A DNA stretch of 64,000 bases from Nocardioides sp. CFH 31398 (GCF_022436705.1 NZ_JAKUHT010000005.1:124001-188000); one strand, 5' to 3'. Counted from the stretch's first letter, positions 53,928 to 63,158 are shown. Notes: generated from the sequence alone by a model not told the origin. Numbers and translations: made by a program.

Positions 53928-54676
53928 TGCGCGACGACCTCGGTGCCGAGGTCCCCGACGGTCCTGTCCGCCGGGTCGTCTCGCTCGTCCCGTCCTTGAC
54001 CGAGGCGCTCGCCGACACCGGTCTCCTCGTCGGCGCCACCGACTGGTGCACCCGCCCCGACGACCTCGAGCAACGCGGCGTACGACGGGTCCGGGGCACC
54101 AAGAACCCCGACCTCGCCGCGATCCGTGACCTCTCCCCCGACCTGGTCGTCGCCAACAAGGAGGAGAACCGCGAGCTCGACGTGCGTCGCCTGCGCGAGA
54201 GCGGCGTCGCCGTGTGGGTGACCGACATCGAGACCGTGCCCCAGGCCGTGGACGCGATGGCGCGGCTGCTCACCGAGCCGCTCGGCCTCGACGTGCCGGA
54301 CTGGCTCGTCCGGGCCCGCGAGCTCTGGTGCGGCGAGGTTCCGCCCGCACGTCGCCGCGTCGCCCTGCCCATCTGGCGCGACCCCTGGATGGTCGTCGGC
54401 TCCCGCACCTTCACCGGCGACCTGCTCGCCCGTGCCGGCCTGGAGAACGTCTTCGGCGACCACGCCGAGCGCTACCCCGCGGTCGACCTCGAGCAGATCG
54501 ACGCGGCCGGCGCGGACGTCGTCCTGCTGCCGGACGAGCCGTACGTCTTCACCGCGTCCGACGGTCCCGAGGCCTTCACCCGCACCCCCACCGAGCTGGT
54601 CTCGGGGCGGCTGCTGACCTGGTACGGGCCGTCGCTCGTGGAGGCCGCCGAGGTCTTCGGACTGCGCGGGGGCTAG
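53927..54676 (+). CDS. BtuF-like helical-backbone metal receptor, no signal peptide
   Basis: A 249-residue protein of the type III periplasmic-binding fold (BtuF/FhuD). RRVVSLVPSLTEALADTGLL starts the fold, and WCTRPDDLEQRGVRRVRGTKNPDL continues the first lobe as in BtuF. DIETVPQAVDAM marks the linking helix and IWRDPWMVVGSRTFTGDLLARAG the second lobe. No signal peptide or lipobox exists, so unlike BtuF it should be cytosolic. It might bind a corrinoid or metal complex inside the cell. It is directly downstream of the phosphatase and close to icmF. Confidence 0.8.
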   Translation: MRDDLGAEVPDGPVRRVVSLVPSLTEALADTGLLVGATDWCTRPDDLEQRGVRRVRGTKNPDLAAIRDLSPDLVVANKEENRELDVRRLRESGVAVWVTDIETVPQAVDAMARLLTEPLGLDVPDWLVRARELWCGEVPPARRRVALPIWRDPWMVVGSRTFTGDLLARAGLENVFGDHAERYPAVDLEQIDAAGADVVLLPDEPYVFTASDGPEAFTRTPTELVSGRLLTWYGPSLVEAAEVFGLRGG

Positions 54677-54702
54677 CGACCTCCGCTACGCCGGCGGCGG
54701 CG

Positions 54703-54772
54703 CGGAGGACAGGAGAGATGCGCTCGGGGACCCCGCTGAGTGCCCGGTCGGACGAATCTCTCCTGTCCTCCG
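54703..54772. terminator. 17-bp inverted repeat between convergent genes
   Basis: cggaggacaggagagat (54703-54719) and atctctcctgtcctccg (54756-54772) are perfect inverted repeats with a 36-base loop. It lies 27 bases after the BtuF-like stop and 12 bases before the rhomboid stop, so it can end both transcripts. The loop is longer than usual for a simple terminator. Confidence 0.55.
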
Positions 54773-54783
54773 TGCACCCAGCG

Positions 54784-55398
54784 TCAGGGAGCCGGGCTCA
54801 GCCGCTTCGTCGCGTCGTCGCGGGAGAGCAGGTACGCCGCGAGCGCCCCGCCGACCGCGCCGAACAGGTGTCCCTGCCAGGAGATGCCGGGCTGGCCGGG
54901 CAGCACGCCCCACAACGCACCGCCGTAGACGAGCAGGACGACGACGCCGAGCGCGATCTGCCCCGGCCGGCGGGAGAAGAAGCCGCGCACGATGAGGTAG
55001 ACGAGCCAACCGAACACGAGGCTGGAGGCCCCGAGGTGCAGGGTCCCGAGGCCGCCGAGCAACCAGGTGCCGAGGCCGGCGACGATCCAGACGATCGCGG
55101 TGACGGCGAGCCAGCGACCGACGCCGGACAGCAGGATGAGGAACCCGAGCACCAGCAGGGGGACCGAGTTGGCGACCAGGTGACCGAAGCCGCCGTGCAG
55201 CAGCGGGGCGAAGACGATCCCGGTGAGGCCCTCGCCGGTGTCGAGCGGGCGGATGCCGTAGCCGTCGAGGCGCTGGCGGAACAGCACCTGGTCGAGGATC
55301 TCCAGCACCCACAGCAGCCCGACGAACCCGCCCGACCAGACCAGCGCGGTCAGCCACGTGCTCCGCTCGGGGGTGCGCATCGGGGTGCGGTTCGCCAT
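54784..55398 (-). CDS. Rhomboid family intramembrane serine protease
   Basis: A 204-residue membrane protein with six hydrophobic helices. HGGFGHLVANS (68-78) is the L1/TM2 signature, the catalytic Ser is S125 in GASSLVFG (the usual GxSG has become GASS), and the His is H177 in SWQGHLFGA. The Gly-to-Ser change after the nucleophile is unusual but known in some actinobacterial members. The substrate is unknown. The ATG is at 55396-55398. Confidence 0.85.
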   Translation of the reverse strand: MANRTPMRTPERSTWLTALVWSGGFVGLLWVLEILDQVLFRQRLDGYGIRPLDTGEGLTGIVFAPLLHGGFGHLVANSVPLLVLGFLILLSGVGRWLAVTAIVWIVAGLGTWLLGGLGTLHLGASSLVFGWLVYLIVRGFFSRRPGQIALGVVVLLVYGGALWGVLPGQPGISWQGHLFGAVGGALAAYLLSRDDATKRLSPAP

Positions 55399-55446
55399 GT
55401 CAGCAAGGATGCCAGGGCGGCCCCCACCCGGGAGCCCGCATGCGTC

Positions 55447-56214
55447 TCAGGCGAAGCGTGGCTTCTCCTTCGCGAGGAAGGCCCGCACGCCCTCGGCGAA
55501 GTCGGGCCCTCCGTAGACCTCGGCGAGGCGGAGGTCGTCGTCGGCGGGCGGGCGCTCGACGCCGTCGGCGCGGGCCAGCAGCTGCGCCTTCGTCGCGCGC
55601 AGGGTGACCCCGGATGCCCGCAGGACGCCGCCCACGAGGTCGTCGACCGCGGCCGACAGGTTCTCGGCGGGGACGACGTCCATCACGGCGCCGACGGCGT
55701 GCGCACGGTCGGCGCCGACCAGGCGGGAGGCGAGGAGCATCTCGCGGGTCAGCGACTCCCCGAAGACCGCCACGCAGCGGTAGAGGACGGCGGCGGGCAG
55801 GACGTTGCCGAGCGTCCGCGCGATCGGGTAGCCGAATCGGGAGCCCTCCGTCGCGAGGCGCAGGTCGCAGTGGGTGGCGATCGCGAGGCCACCTCCGACG
55901 CAGACGCCCTCCACCGCCGCGACGGTGACCTGCGACAGCTCCGCGAGCCCGCGCAGCAGGGCGCGGATGCCGGCCTCGTGGGCGACGGGGTCGGCGTCGT
56001 CCGCGGCGAAGTCGGCGATCTCGTTGCCGGCGGCGAAGGCGCGTCCGCCGGCCCCGCGCAGCACCAGCACCGCCACCGAGTCGTCGTCGCGCAGGCCGGA
56101 GACGAGGTCGGCCAGCTCGGCGTACATCGCCTTCGTCAGCGCGTTGTGGCGTGCCGGCCGGTTGAGCAGCACCCGGACGACGGCGCCGTCGCGGACGACC
56201 TCGAGGTCGCTCAC
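55447..56214 (-). CDS. Enoyl-CoA hydratase/isomerase (crotonase) family protein
   Basis: A 255-residue crotonase-fold protein. Oxyanion-hole motifs are RPARHNALT and GVCVGGGLAIA. In RFGYPIARTLG the position usually held by catalytic Glu (FGxPE) is Ile, and the second Glu of hydratases is not evident, so a standard hydratase reaction is doubtful. It may be an isomerase or another CoA-ester lyase. The GTG overlaps the stop of the RibD-C-like gene; it is last in the gpgS operon. Confidence 0.85.
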   Translation of the reverse strand: MSDLEVVRDGAVVRVLLNRPARHNALTKAMYAELADLVSGLRDDDSVAVLVLRGAGGRAFAAGNEIADFAADDADPVAHEAGIRALLRGLAELSQVTVAAVEGVCVGGGLAIATHCDLRLATEGSRFGYPIARTLGNVLPAAVLYRCVAVFGESLTREMLLASRLVGADRAHAVGAVMDVVPAENLSAAVDDLVGGVLRASGVTLRATKAQLLARADGVERPPADDDLRLAEVYGGPDFAEGVRAFLAKEKPRFA

Positions 56215-56828
56215 CGCCGCACCTCCCAGCGGCCCAGCAGGGTGCCGTCGTGCTCGAGCAGCAGCGTGGGCGAGAGAGCGAGGTCGACGTCGGTGCCCGC
56301 GGTGATCCGTCCGGCGTCGCCGCCGAGCAGGCGTGGCACGGTCGTCAGGCACAGCTCGTCCACGACGCCCGCGGCGAGCAGGGTGGCGAGGACGCTCGGG
56401 CCGCCCTCGACGGTCACCGACATCAGGCCCCGCTCGGAGAGCTCGGCGCGCAGCGCGGCGGGGTCGTCCATCGAGCGCAGCAGGACCGTCCCGTCCGGGG
56501 CGTCGGCCAGGGACGGCGGGACCTCGGCGCCGCGCGTCAGGCAGACGATGGGGACGTCGGCCGGGCCGTACTCCTCGGCGCGGACCGTGCCGGCGCCGAC
56601 CACGATCGCATCGGCGTGGGCCCGCAGGGCGGCGAAGACCCGGCCGTCGGGGGCGTTGTTGATCGACCCGGACAGCCCGTCGGGACCGCTCGCGGCGCCG
56701 TCCGTGGTGGCGACCATCGAGGCGCGCCACCAGTCGGGCCGGGGCGGGGCGTAGAGCCGGGCGAGCGCGTCGTCGTCCACGTCCTCGCGGTCGAGAGAGG
56801 CGTCGTCGGGTCCGATCAGGATCCTCAC
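56211..56828 (-). CDS. Pyrimidine reductase (RibD C-terminal/DHFR-like) family protein
   Basis: A 205-residue protein with the RibD C-terminal (dihydrofolate-reductase-like) fold. WWRASMVATTDGAASGPDG carries the NADPH-side loop, DAIVVGAGTVRAEEYGP is the signature and EGGPSVLATLLAAGVVDEL the second. Stand-alone RibD-C proteins reduce riboflavin-pathway intermediates or unknown compounds. The deaminase half of RibD is absent. It starts GTG at 56826-56828, 16 bp after the LigB-like gene. Confidence 0.85.
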   Translation of the reverse strand: MRILIGPDDASLDREDVDDDALARLYAPPRPDWWRASMVATTDGAASGPDGLSGSINNAPDGRVFAALRAHADAIVVGAGTVRAEEYGPADVPIVCLTRGAEVPPSLADAPDGTVLLRSMDDPAALRAELSERGLMSVTVEGGPSVLATLLAAGVVDELCLTTVPRLLGGDAGRITAGTDVDLALSPTLLLEHDGTLLGRWEVRR

Positions 56829-56844
56829 GGGGCCCCAGCCTGCC

Positions 56845-57417
56845 CTACGGCGACACGGTCCACCGGGTCACCCAGTAGGCGACGCCGTAGGGGTCGTCGG
56901 CGTACGTCGTCCGCGCCTCGCCGACCGTCCGGCCCCCCAGCAGTCCCCCCAGGGCCGCGAGGGTGGGCGCGCCCGCGGCGAGGAGCTCGGCGCCGAGGCC
57001 CAGGTCGAGCGCGGCCAGGGCCGCGAAGTCGCCGTCGGCCAGGGCGCGGCCGATGGCCTCGTCGTACGGCGCGGCACGCTCGTCGAGGTGTCCCGGGGCC
57101 TTCTCGCTGCGGCGGGCCGTGCCGTCGGCGACGACCAGCAGCGCGTCGAGCTCACCGGCGGCGGGGGTGTCCGGCAGGGCGAGCGCCTGCACCGGTCCGG
57201 TGTGCGTGGTGGACAGCAGGTGGCGCCCGACCCGTAGCGCGAGGTCGTCGGCACCGAGCACGACGACGGGCGCCTGGGCGGCGGCGAGCCACCGGCAGGC
57301 GTCGAGCGCGGCGGCGCGGACCTCGGCGACGGGGTCGGTGAGGCCGGCGTGCTCGGGCAGCAGGGCGGGCGCCGACGGGACGACGACGACCCGGATCGGT
57401 GAGGCGGGGCGGGTCAC
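56845..57417 (-). CDS. Class III extradiol dioxygenase-like (LigB-like) protein
   Basis: A 190-residue protein resembling small actinobacterial LigB-like proteins. VVVPSAPALLPEHAG at the start has the PxxP-H stretch of the fold; VVLGADDLALRVG and YDEAIGRALADGDF follow. The full set of metal ligands of true dioxygenases is not evident, so activity is uncertain. The GTG overlaps the folP stop. In many actinobacteria a gene of this kind follows folP/gpgS or miaA-linked genes, but its role is unknown. Confidence 0.6.
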   Translation of the reverse strand: MTRPASPIRVVVVPSAPALLPEHAGLTDPVAEVRAAALDACRWLAAAQAPVVVLGADDLALRVGRHLLSTTHTGPVQALALPDTPAAGELDALLVVADGTARRSEKAPGHLDERAAPYDEAIGRALADGDFAALAALDLGLGAELLAAGAPTLAALGGLLGGRTVGEARTTYADDPYGVAYWVTRWTVSP

Positions 57418-58274
57418 GCGAGCCCCCGGATCGCCCGCGCCGGCGGGCGTCGGCCCTGGATCGACGCCACCATGTCGAGGGTCTGGCGGGTCGGGACGAC
57501 CTCGTGGACGCGGTAGATCCGCGCGCCGGCCATCGCGCAGACCGCGGTGGCGGCCAGCGTGCCCGTCAGGCGCTCCTCGAGAGCGACGCCCAGGGTCTCC
57601 CCGACGAAGTCCTTGTTCGACAGCGACACCAGCACCGGGTAGCCGGTCGCCACCATCTCGGGCAGCCGGCGGGTCACCTCGAGCGAGTGGACGGTGTTCT
57701 TGCCGAAGTCGTGGGCCGGGTCGATGACCACCGACTCGGGGGCGACACCGGCGGCGATCGCGCGGTCGGCGTACGACAACGTCGCCTCGAGCACGTCGGC
57801 CATCACGTCGTCGTAGGCGATCCGGTGCGGGCGCGTGCGGGGCGTGACGCCGCCGGTGTGGGTGCAGACGACCGCGGCGTCGTACTTGGCGGCGACGTCG
57901 ACGAGTGCGGGGTCCGCGCCGCCCCAGGCGTCGTTGAGGACGTCGGCGCCGGCCTCGCACACCGCCTCCCCGACGCTGGCGCGCCAGGTGTCGACGCTGA
58001 TGACGAGGTGGGGGTACGCCGTCCGCACCCGCTCCACGAACGAGACGACGCGGCGCCGCTCCTCGTCCTCGTCGACGACCCCACCCGGGGCGGCCTTCAC
58101 GCCGCCGATGTCGACGATCTCCGCGCCCTCGTCGGCGACCTGGGCGACCCGGTCGAAGGCGCTGTCCTCGGCCCAGGTGGCGCCGCGGTCGTAGAAGGAG
58201 TCCGGGGTCCGGTTGACGATGGCCATCACCAGCGACGCGTCGTCGAAGCGGTGGCGGCCGAGCCGTAGCGTCAC
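57414..58274 (-). CDS. folP: Dihydropteroate synthase-like protein (FolP2 type)
   Basis: A 286-residue TIM-barrel pterin-binding protein. MAIVNRTPDSFYDRG is the first DHPS loop and VVIDPAHDFGKN and SLSNKDFVG later ones. Where true DHPS has GGESTRPGA, this protein has DIGGVKAAPGG, losing the Ser/Thr-Arg of the loop that binds p-aminobenzoate and pterin phosphate. This is the pattern of mycobacterial FolP2, which sits beside gpgS as here and is reported to lack DHPS activity. The GTG overlaps the gpgS stop. Confidence 0.85.
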   Translation of the reverse strand: MTLRLGRHRFDDASLVMAIVNRTPDSFYDRGATWAEDSAFDRVAQVADEGAEIVDIGGVKAAPGGVVDEDEERRRVVSFVERVRTAYPHLVISVDTWRASVGEAVCEAGADVLNDAWGGADPALVDVAAKYDAAVVCTHTGGVTPRTRPHRIAYDDVMADVLEATLSYADRAIAAGVAPESVVIDPAHDFGKNTVHSLEVTRRLPEMVATGYPVLVSLSNKDFVGETLGVALEERLTGTLAATAVCAMAGARIYRVHEVVPTRQTLDMVASIQGRRPPARAIRGLA

Positions 58275-59221
58275 GAGGCGCGCTCCTCGGCGGCCACGCC
58301 TGCGGCGGGCGGGCGCTCGTCGAGCAGGACGTCGCGGTCCCGGGCCTGCGGCTCCCCGTCGGCGTCGCGACCGAACTGGCGCAACGTCACCCCCGTCGGC
58401 AGCGACGGGTGCGGCCCCCGCGGGCAGCGGGCGTGCACCGCCGCCATCACCTGGGTCGCCATCGCGCCGAGGTCGGCCAACGGCTGGTGGGCGTGGGCGC
58501 GCACACCCAGGTCGACCTGCGCGATCGCGTCGACCCCCGCGACCCGCGCCGTGTCGAGCAGGACGGCGACCTCGACGCCGTACCCGGTGGGCAGCGGCAG
58601 CGAGGCGAGGTGGTCGGCCCGCACCGCCCACTCCCCCGCCAGCGGCTGGACGACGCCCGCCAGCTCCGGGGCGAGCAGCGCCAGCAGCGGCCGGGCGACC
58701 AGCTCGGTCACCCGTCCGCCCTCCGCAGGCCCCCCGGCGGCGGACGGGTCGGTGAGGGGACGGTCGTAGAAGCCCTTGACGAGCTGGACGGCGTCGTCGG
58801 TGAGCAGCGGGCCGAGCAGCCCGGGCACCAGGCCGGGCTCCCACGCCGTCAGGTCGGCGTCCACCATGACGAGGAGGTCGCCGGTGGTGACCAGCTGCGA
58901 CTTCCAGATCGCCTCGCCCTTGCCCGGGCGGCCGCCGAGGTCGGGCCGGATCGCCCGTGCCGCGTGGACGACGGCGCCCGCGGCGCGCGCCGCGGCGGCG
59001 GTGTCGTCGACCGAGTCGGAGTCGACGACGACCACCTCGTCGACCAGCGGCACCCGCTCGACCCACTGCTCACGCAGCAGCCGGACGACGTCCCCGACGG
59101 TGGCCGCCTCGTCCTTGGCGGGGACGACGACGCTCACGCGCCGGCCGGCCTTCGCGGCCACGAGGGCCTCCGGCGAATAGTCCGTCCACCGGTGGGTACG
59201 CCTCGCGAACCACGTGGTCAT
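58271..59221 (-). CDS. gpgS: Glucosyl-3-phosphoglycerate synthase
   Basis: A 316-residue GT81-type glycosyltransferase that makes glucosyl-3-phosphoglycerate, the first step to glucosylglycerate and methylglucose lipopolysaccharides. VSVVVPAKDEAATVG opens the GT-A domain, the DxD motif is MVDADLTAW, and GGRPGKGEAIWKS and GYGVEVAVLLD are specific blocks. The gpgS-folP2 order is the same as in mycobacteria. It is the first gene of a five-gene minus-strand operon with 4-base overlaps. Confidence 0.92.
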   Translation of the reverse strand: MTTWFARRTHRWTDYSPEALVAAKAGRRVSVVVPAKDEAATVGDVVRLLREQWVERVPLVDEVVVVDSDSVDDTAAAARAAGAVVHAARAIRPDLGGRPGKGEAIWKSQLVTTGDLLVMVDADLTAWEPGLVPGLLGPLLTDDAVQLVKGFYDRPLTDPSAAGGPAEGGRVTELVARPLLALLAPELAGVVQPLAGEWAVRADHLASLPLPTGYGVEVAVLLDTARVAGVDAIAQVDLGVRAHAHQPLADLGAMATQVMAAVHARCPRGPHPSLPTGVTLRQFGRDADGEPQARDRDVLLDERPPAAGVAAEERAS

Positions 59222-59231
59222 GGCCCAGAGT

Positions 59232-60752
59232 TTAGGTGGCGGCCGTCACGGGCTCGTCGTCGTGCCGTGGGACAGGCTGCCCCGCATGCTCGTCGTGGGC
59301 GGCCCCGCCCTCGGTGGGCCGCTTCACGAACGGCACCGCGAGCACGAGCACCAGCGCGATCGACCCGGCCACCATGAAGGCGGTGGACACGCCGTCCGCG
59401 ATGCCCTCGGCGGACTCGACGCCGCCCGGGCTGCGGGTGGCGACGACGGTCATGACGGTGACGAACAGTGCCGTCCCGGCCGCGCCGGCGACCTGCTGCA
59501 GCGTGCTCAGCACGGCGCTGCCGTGCGAGTAGAGCCTCGCGGGCACCGAGCCGAGCGCGACGGTCATCAGCGGCGTCATCAGGGTGGCCAGGCCGGCGCT
59601 GAGCATGAGGAACACGCCGGCGAGCGTGGCGAAGCCGGTGTCGACGGTCACGGTGCTCATCAGCCAGAGAGCACCGGCGACGAGGACCGAGCCGGGCAGC
59701 AGCAGGACACGCGGGCCGCGGGCGTCGTAGATGCGGCCGACGACCGGGCCCAGGGCGCCCATGAGCAGCCCGCCGGGCAGGGTCAGCAGGCCGGTCGTCA
59801 GCGGGTCCATCGCGAGCGCCTGCTGCGCGAAGTACGGCACCAGGATGAAGGTGCCGAGCATGGTCAGCATCGCGATGAGCGAGGCGCCCAGGGCGATCGC
59901 GAAGCCCGGGGCGGTGAAGACGCGCAGGTCCAGCAGGGCGCGGTCCTCGCGCTGCAGCCGCAGCTGGCGCCACACGAACAGGCCGAGCGCCACGGCGCCG
60001 ACCACGAACGGCAGCCAGACCGGCACGGCGTGCCCGCCCTCGGCGGACTCGCCGATGCTGGACAGCCCGTAGACCAGCGCGCCGAACCCGAGGACGGCGA
60101 GCGGCACGGACGCGAAGTCGATCCGTGTCGGCTTCGACTCGGCCACCGGGACGACGTACCGGGCGCCGAGGGCGGTCACGAGCAGCGCGATCGGGAGCAT
60201 GACGCCGAAGATCCAGCGCCAGCCGAGGGTGTCGAGCACCAGGCCGGACAGCGTCGGGCCGAGCGCCGGCGCCACGGCGATGACGACGGTGATGTTGCCC
60301 ATCATCTGGCCGCGGCGGGCGACCGGGACGACCTCCATCACGGTGGTCATGAGCAGCGGGACCATGATCGCGGTGCCGCTGGCCTGCACGATCCGGGCGA
60401 GGAGCAGGACCCCGAAGACGGGGGCGACGGCGGCGAGCAGGGTGCCGGCGGCGAAGAGCCCCATGGCGACGAGGAACAGCGTCCTCGTCGGGATCCGCTG
60501 GATCAGGAAGCCGGTCAGCGGGATGACGGAGCCCATGGTCAGCAGGAAGGCGGTGGTCAGCCACTGACCGGTGGCGGCCCCGACGCCGAAGGAGCTCTGG
60601 AGCACCGGCAGGGCGACGCTCATGGTCGTCTCGTTGAGGATGACCACGAAGGTCCCGACCAGCAGGCTGCCGAGCAGCAGCACCTGCTCACGGGTCAGCC
60701 GCGGCGCCGCGTCGAGCGGCGTACGGGTCTCGTCGGTGCTGGGCGCAGGCAT
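59232..60752 (-). CDS. DHA2-family multidrug efflux MFS transporter
   Basis: A 506-residue major facilitator with about 14 helices. NETTMSVALPVLQSSFG and WLTTAFLLTMGSVIPLTGFL (motif D/A region), RIVQASGTAIMVPLL (motif B) and PALGPTLSGLVLDTLGWRWIF (motif C) are typical of EmrB/QacA-type proton antiporters. It lies 11 bp upstream of gpgS on the same strand but has its own hydrophilic start region. The C-terminal tail is acidic and His-rich (DEHAGQPVPRHDDE). Confidence 0.9.
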   Translation of the reverse strand: MPAPSTDETRTPLDAAPRLTREQVLLLGSLLVGTFVVILNETTMSVALPVLQSSFGVGAATGQWLTTAFLLTMGSVIPLTGFLIQRIPTRTLFLVAMGLFAAGTLLAAVAPVFGVLLLARIVQASGTAIMVPLLMTTVMEVVPVARRGQMMGNITVVIAVAPALGPTLSGLVLDTLGWRWIFGVMLPIALLVTALGARYVVPVAESKPTRIDFASVPLAVLGFGALVYGLSSIGESAEGGHAVPVWLPFVVGAVALGLFVWRQLRLQREDRALLDLRVFTAPGFAIALGASLIAMLTMLGTFILVPYFAQQALAMDPLTTGLLTLPGGLLMGALGPVVGRIYDARGPRVLLLPGSVLVAGALWLMSTVTVDTGFATLAGVFLMLSAGLATLMTPLMTVALGSVPARLYSHGSAVLSTLQQVAGAAGTALFVTVMTVVATRSPGGVESAEGIADGVSTAFMVAGSIALVLVLAVPFVKRPTEGGAAHDEHAGQPVPRHDDEPVTAAT

Positions 60753-60977
60753 CGGCGCGGTCCTTCCGGGGGTCGTCCAGGCGTGTGGCCGGCTCGGGGT
60801 CGCGGCCGGTCGAGAGGTGGTGACCGACGCAGGGGGCCCAACTCATCGCCCCCGCGACGCTATTCCGTGTCAGGACCACAGTTCGCCCGTTGCCAGTTCC
60901 GGGGCGTCTGCGGACTGGGAGCGATCCAGTCTTGGCGTTCTTTACCCTGCGGGCTGCGGAGCCGCGAGAATGGCGTC

Positions 60978-63158
60978 ATGACCGCCCCTTCCCCGGTGGC
61001 TCCCCCGGCTCCCGGTGAGCGGACCGCGGAGTCGACACGCATCCGTCCCGGTCGGGCGCGGCTCGTCGGCCTGGCCGTGATCCTGGCCGGGTGCGGGGGC
61101 ACCGCCGCGGTGCTGCTCTCCCCCCTCCCGGCCGACCTGCGCAGCAGCGTGTCCGGGCTCGCCCTTCTCGCCGCGGGCCTCACCGTCGGTGTCAGCTGCA
61201 CCTTCACCGCGCGGCGCTCTCAGGGCCTGCGCAAGCGTGGATGGCAGCTGATCGCCCTCGCGGCGCTGGTGGCCATCACCGGCAACCTGCTGGCGCAGTC
61301 GGGCATGGCCGCGGACGAACGGTCGGGGGTGCAGGTCGTCGGCGACCTGTTGCTCGCGCTGGCCGTGGCACTGGTGACGACGGGGGCGATCTGCCTGCCG
61401 CAGGCGCGCTGGCGCGGTCGGGACCTCGCCACCGTGCTGCTCGACGGCGTGCTGGCCGTCGCCGCCGTCCTGGTGATCGCGAGCTCGCTGGTCTTCTCCG
61501 ACATCCTCTCCGCCAGCCCGGAGTCAGGCGTGGCACGGGCCACCACCCTGCTCATCCCGGTGCTCGACGTCCTGCTGGGCACCGTGGCGACCGTCCTGTT
61601 CCTGGGCGCCCGCTCGGTGGACCGCGCCGTCATGGCGCTGATCGCGGCGGGCTCGGTGTCGTACGTGCTGAGCGACCTGCACTACGCGGTGGTGTTCGCC
61701 CGTGGCGGCTACGCGTTCGGCAGCGGCGCCGACCTCGGCTGGATCCTCGGCTACGGGCTCCTGGCGACCGCCGCGATCCTGGCGCCGGACGCCTCCGACG
61801 ACCGGCAGGTCCCCCTGATGTCGGCCAGCCACGAGGTCCGCGACACCGCGGTCGTGTACGTCGCCCTGCTGTCCGCCGGCGTCGTCCAGGTCCTGGTGCC
61901 AGTGCCCGCCGAGGTCCGCAACGGCCAGGCGCTGCTCTGGCTCGTGCTGATCATCGCGGCCTCCTCCCGCCAGATCCTGCTCGGGTGGGAGAACGCGGCC
62001 CTCCGCCGCGGGCTCCAGCGGCAGGTCGCCAACCAGACCACCGACCTGCGTCGCATGGTCCGACAGACCAACGTGCTGCTGGACAGCGTCGGCGACGGCA
62101 TCTACGGCGTGGACCAGGACGGCCGCGTCACCTTCATGAACCCCTCCGGGCTCCGCCTGCTCGGGCTCGACGACCTGGAGCACTCGTCGGGCGAGCACGC
62201 CCACGACGCCTTCCACGCCCCGCGGCCGGACGGGACGCCGTACCCACGCTCAGGCTGCTACGTCACCGAGGCGATCGAGCAGGGCGTCCTCACGGTCGCC
62301 GAGGACGACGAGTACCTCCGCGCCGACGGGTCCCACCTCGCGGTGGAGATCACGGCCAGCCCGATGGTCGACGAGACCACCGGCGAGGTCGGGGGCGCGG
62401 TGGTCGTCTTCCGTGACGCCACCGCGCGGCGCGAGATGGAGAAGATCAAGGAGGAGTTCCTCTCCGTGGTCAGCCACGAGCTGCGCACCCCGCTGACCTC
62501 CATTCGCGGCAGCCTGGGCCTGCTCAGCGGCGGCGCGCTCGGTCTGCTTCCCGAGCGGGCGGCGACGGTCGCGAAGCTCGCCGAGGACAGCTCCCAGCGC
62601 CTCGCCCGGTTGATCAACGACATGCTCGACATGGAGCGCCTGACCAGCGGGACGGTGGTCCTGCAGTCCGAGGACCAGGCCTGCTCCGACCTGCTGACGG
62701 TCGTCGAGGCCGAGCTGTCCGGTCTGTCGCGCGTGCACGACGTCGAGCTCGTCGTCGACCGTGCCGATGGCGTGGCCTTCGTGGACCGCGACCGTTTCGT
62801 GCAGGTCATGACCAACCTCGTCGGAAACGCCATGAAGTTCTCTGCGCGGGGTCAGCAGGTGCACGTCTCGACGTCCGAGTCCGGGGGCGAGATCCTCGTC
62901 ATGGTCCGGGACGAGGGCCGCGGGATCCCCGCCGACCAGCTGGAGCGGATCTTCGACCGCTTCCACCAGGTCGACTCCTCTGACAGCCGCCTCCAGGGCG
63001 GCACCGGCCTGGGCCTCGCGATCAGCCGCGGCCTCATCGAGCAGATGGACGGGCGCGTCTGGGCGGAGAGCACGGTCGGTGTGGGGACGACGTTCTGGTT
63101 CACTCTGCCCGTGGGTGCGACCGCGCGTCGCGTCGCGGAGGTCGACCTCGAGGCCTGA
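60978..63158 (+). CDS. Multi-TM PAS sensor histidine kinase
   Basis: A 726-residue kinase. Residues 27-335 contain about eight membrane helices (a MASE-like sensor). A PAS domain is at about 355-475 (LLDSVGDGIYGVDQDGRVTFMNPSGL). The HisKA box is FLSVVSHELRTPLTSIRG with H500. The ATPase has NLVGNAMKFS, DEGRGIPADQLERIFDRFHQVD and GGTGLGLAISRG. The protein ends after the ATPase with no receiver domain, and no response regulator gene is adjacent. The signal is unknown. The ATG is at 60978. Confidence 0.92.
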   Translation: MTAPSPVAPPAPGERTAESTRIRPGRARLVGLAVILAGCGGTAAVLLSPLPADLRSSVSGLALLAAGLTVGVSCTFTARRSQGLRKRGWQLIALAALVAITGNLLAQSGMAADERSGVQVVGDLLLALAVALVTTGAICLPQARWRGRDLATVLLDGVLAVAAVLVIASSLVFSDILSASPESGVARATTLLIPVLDVLLGTVATVLFLGARSVDRAVMALIAAGSVSYVLSDLHYAVVFARGGYAFGSGADLGWILGYGLLATAAILAPDASDDRQVPLMSASHEVRDTAVVYVALLSAGVVQVLVPVPAEVRNGQALLWLVLIIAASSRQILLGWENAALRRGLQRQVANQTTDLRRMVRQTNVLLDSVGDGIYGVDQDGRVTFMNPSGLRLLGLDDLEHSSGEHAHDAFHAPRPDGTPYPRSGCYVTEAIEQGVLTVAEDDEYLRADGSHLAVEITASPMVDETTGEVGGAVVVFRDATARREMEKIKEEFLSVVSHELRTPLTSIRGSLGLLSGGALGLLPERAATVAKLAEDSSQRLARLINDMLDMERLTSGTVVLQSEDQACSDLLTVVEAELSGLSRVHDVELVVDRADGVAFVDRDRFVQVMTNLVGNAMKFSARGQQVHVSTSESGGEILVMVRDEGRGIPADQLERIFDRFHQVDSSDSRLQGGTGLGLAISRGLIEQMDGRVWAESTVGVGTTFWFTLPVGATARRVAEVDLEA

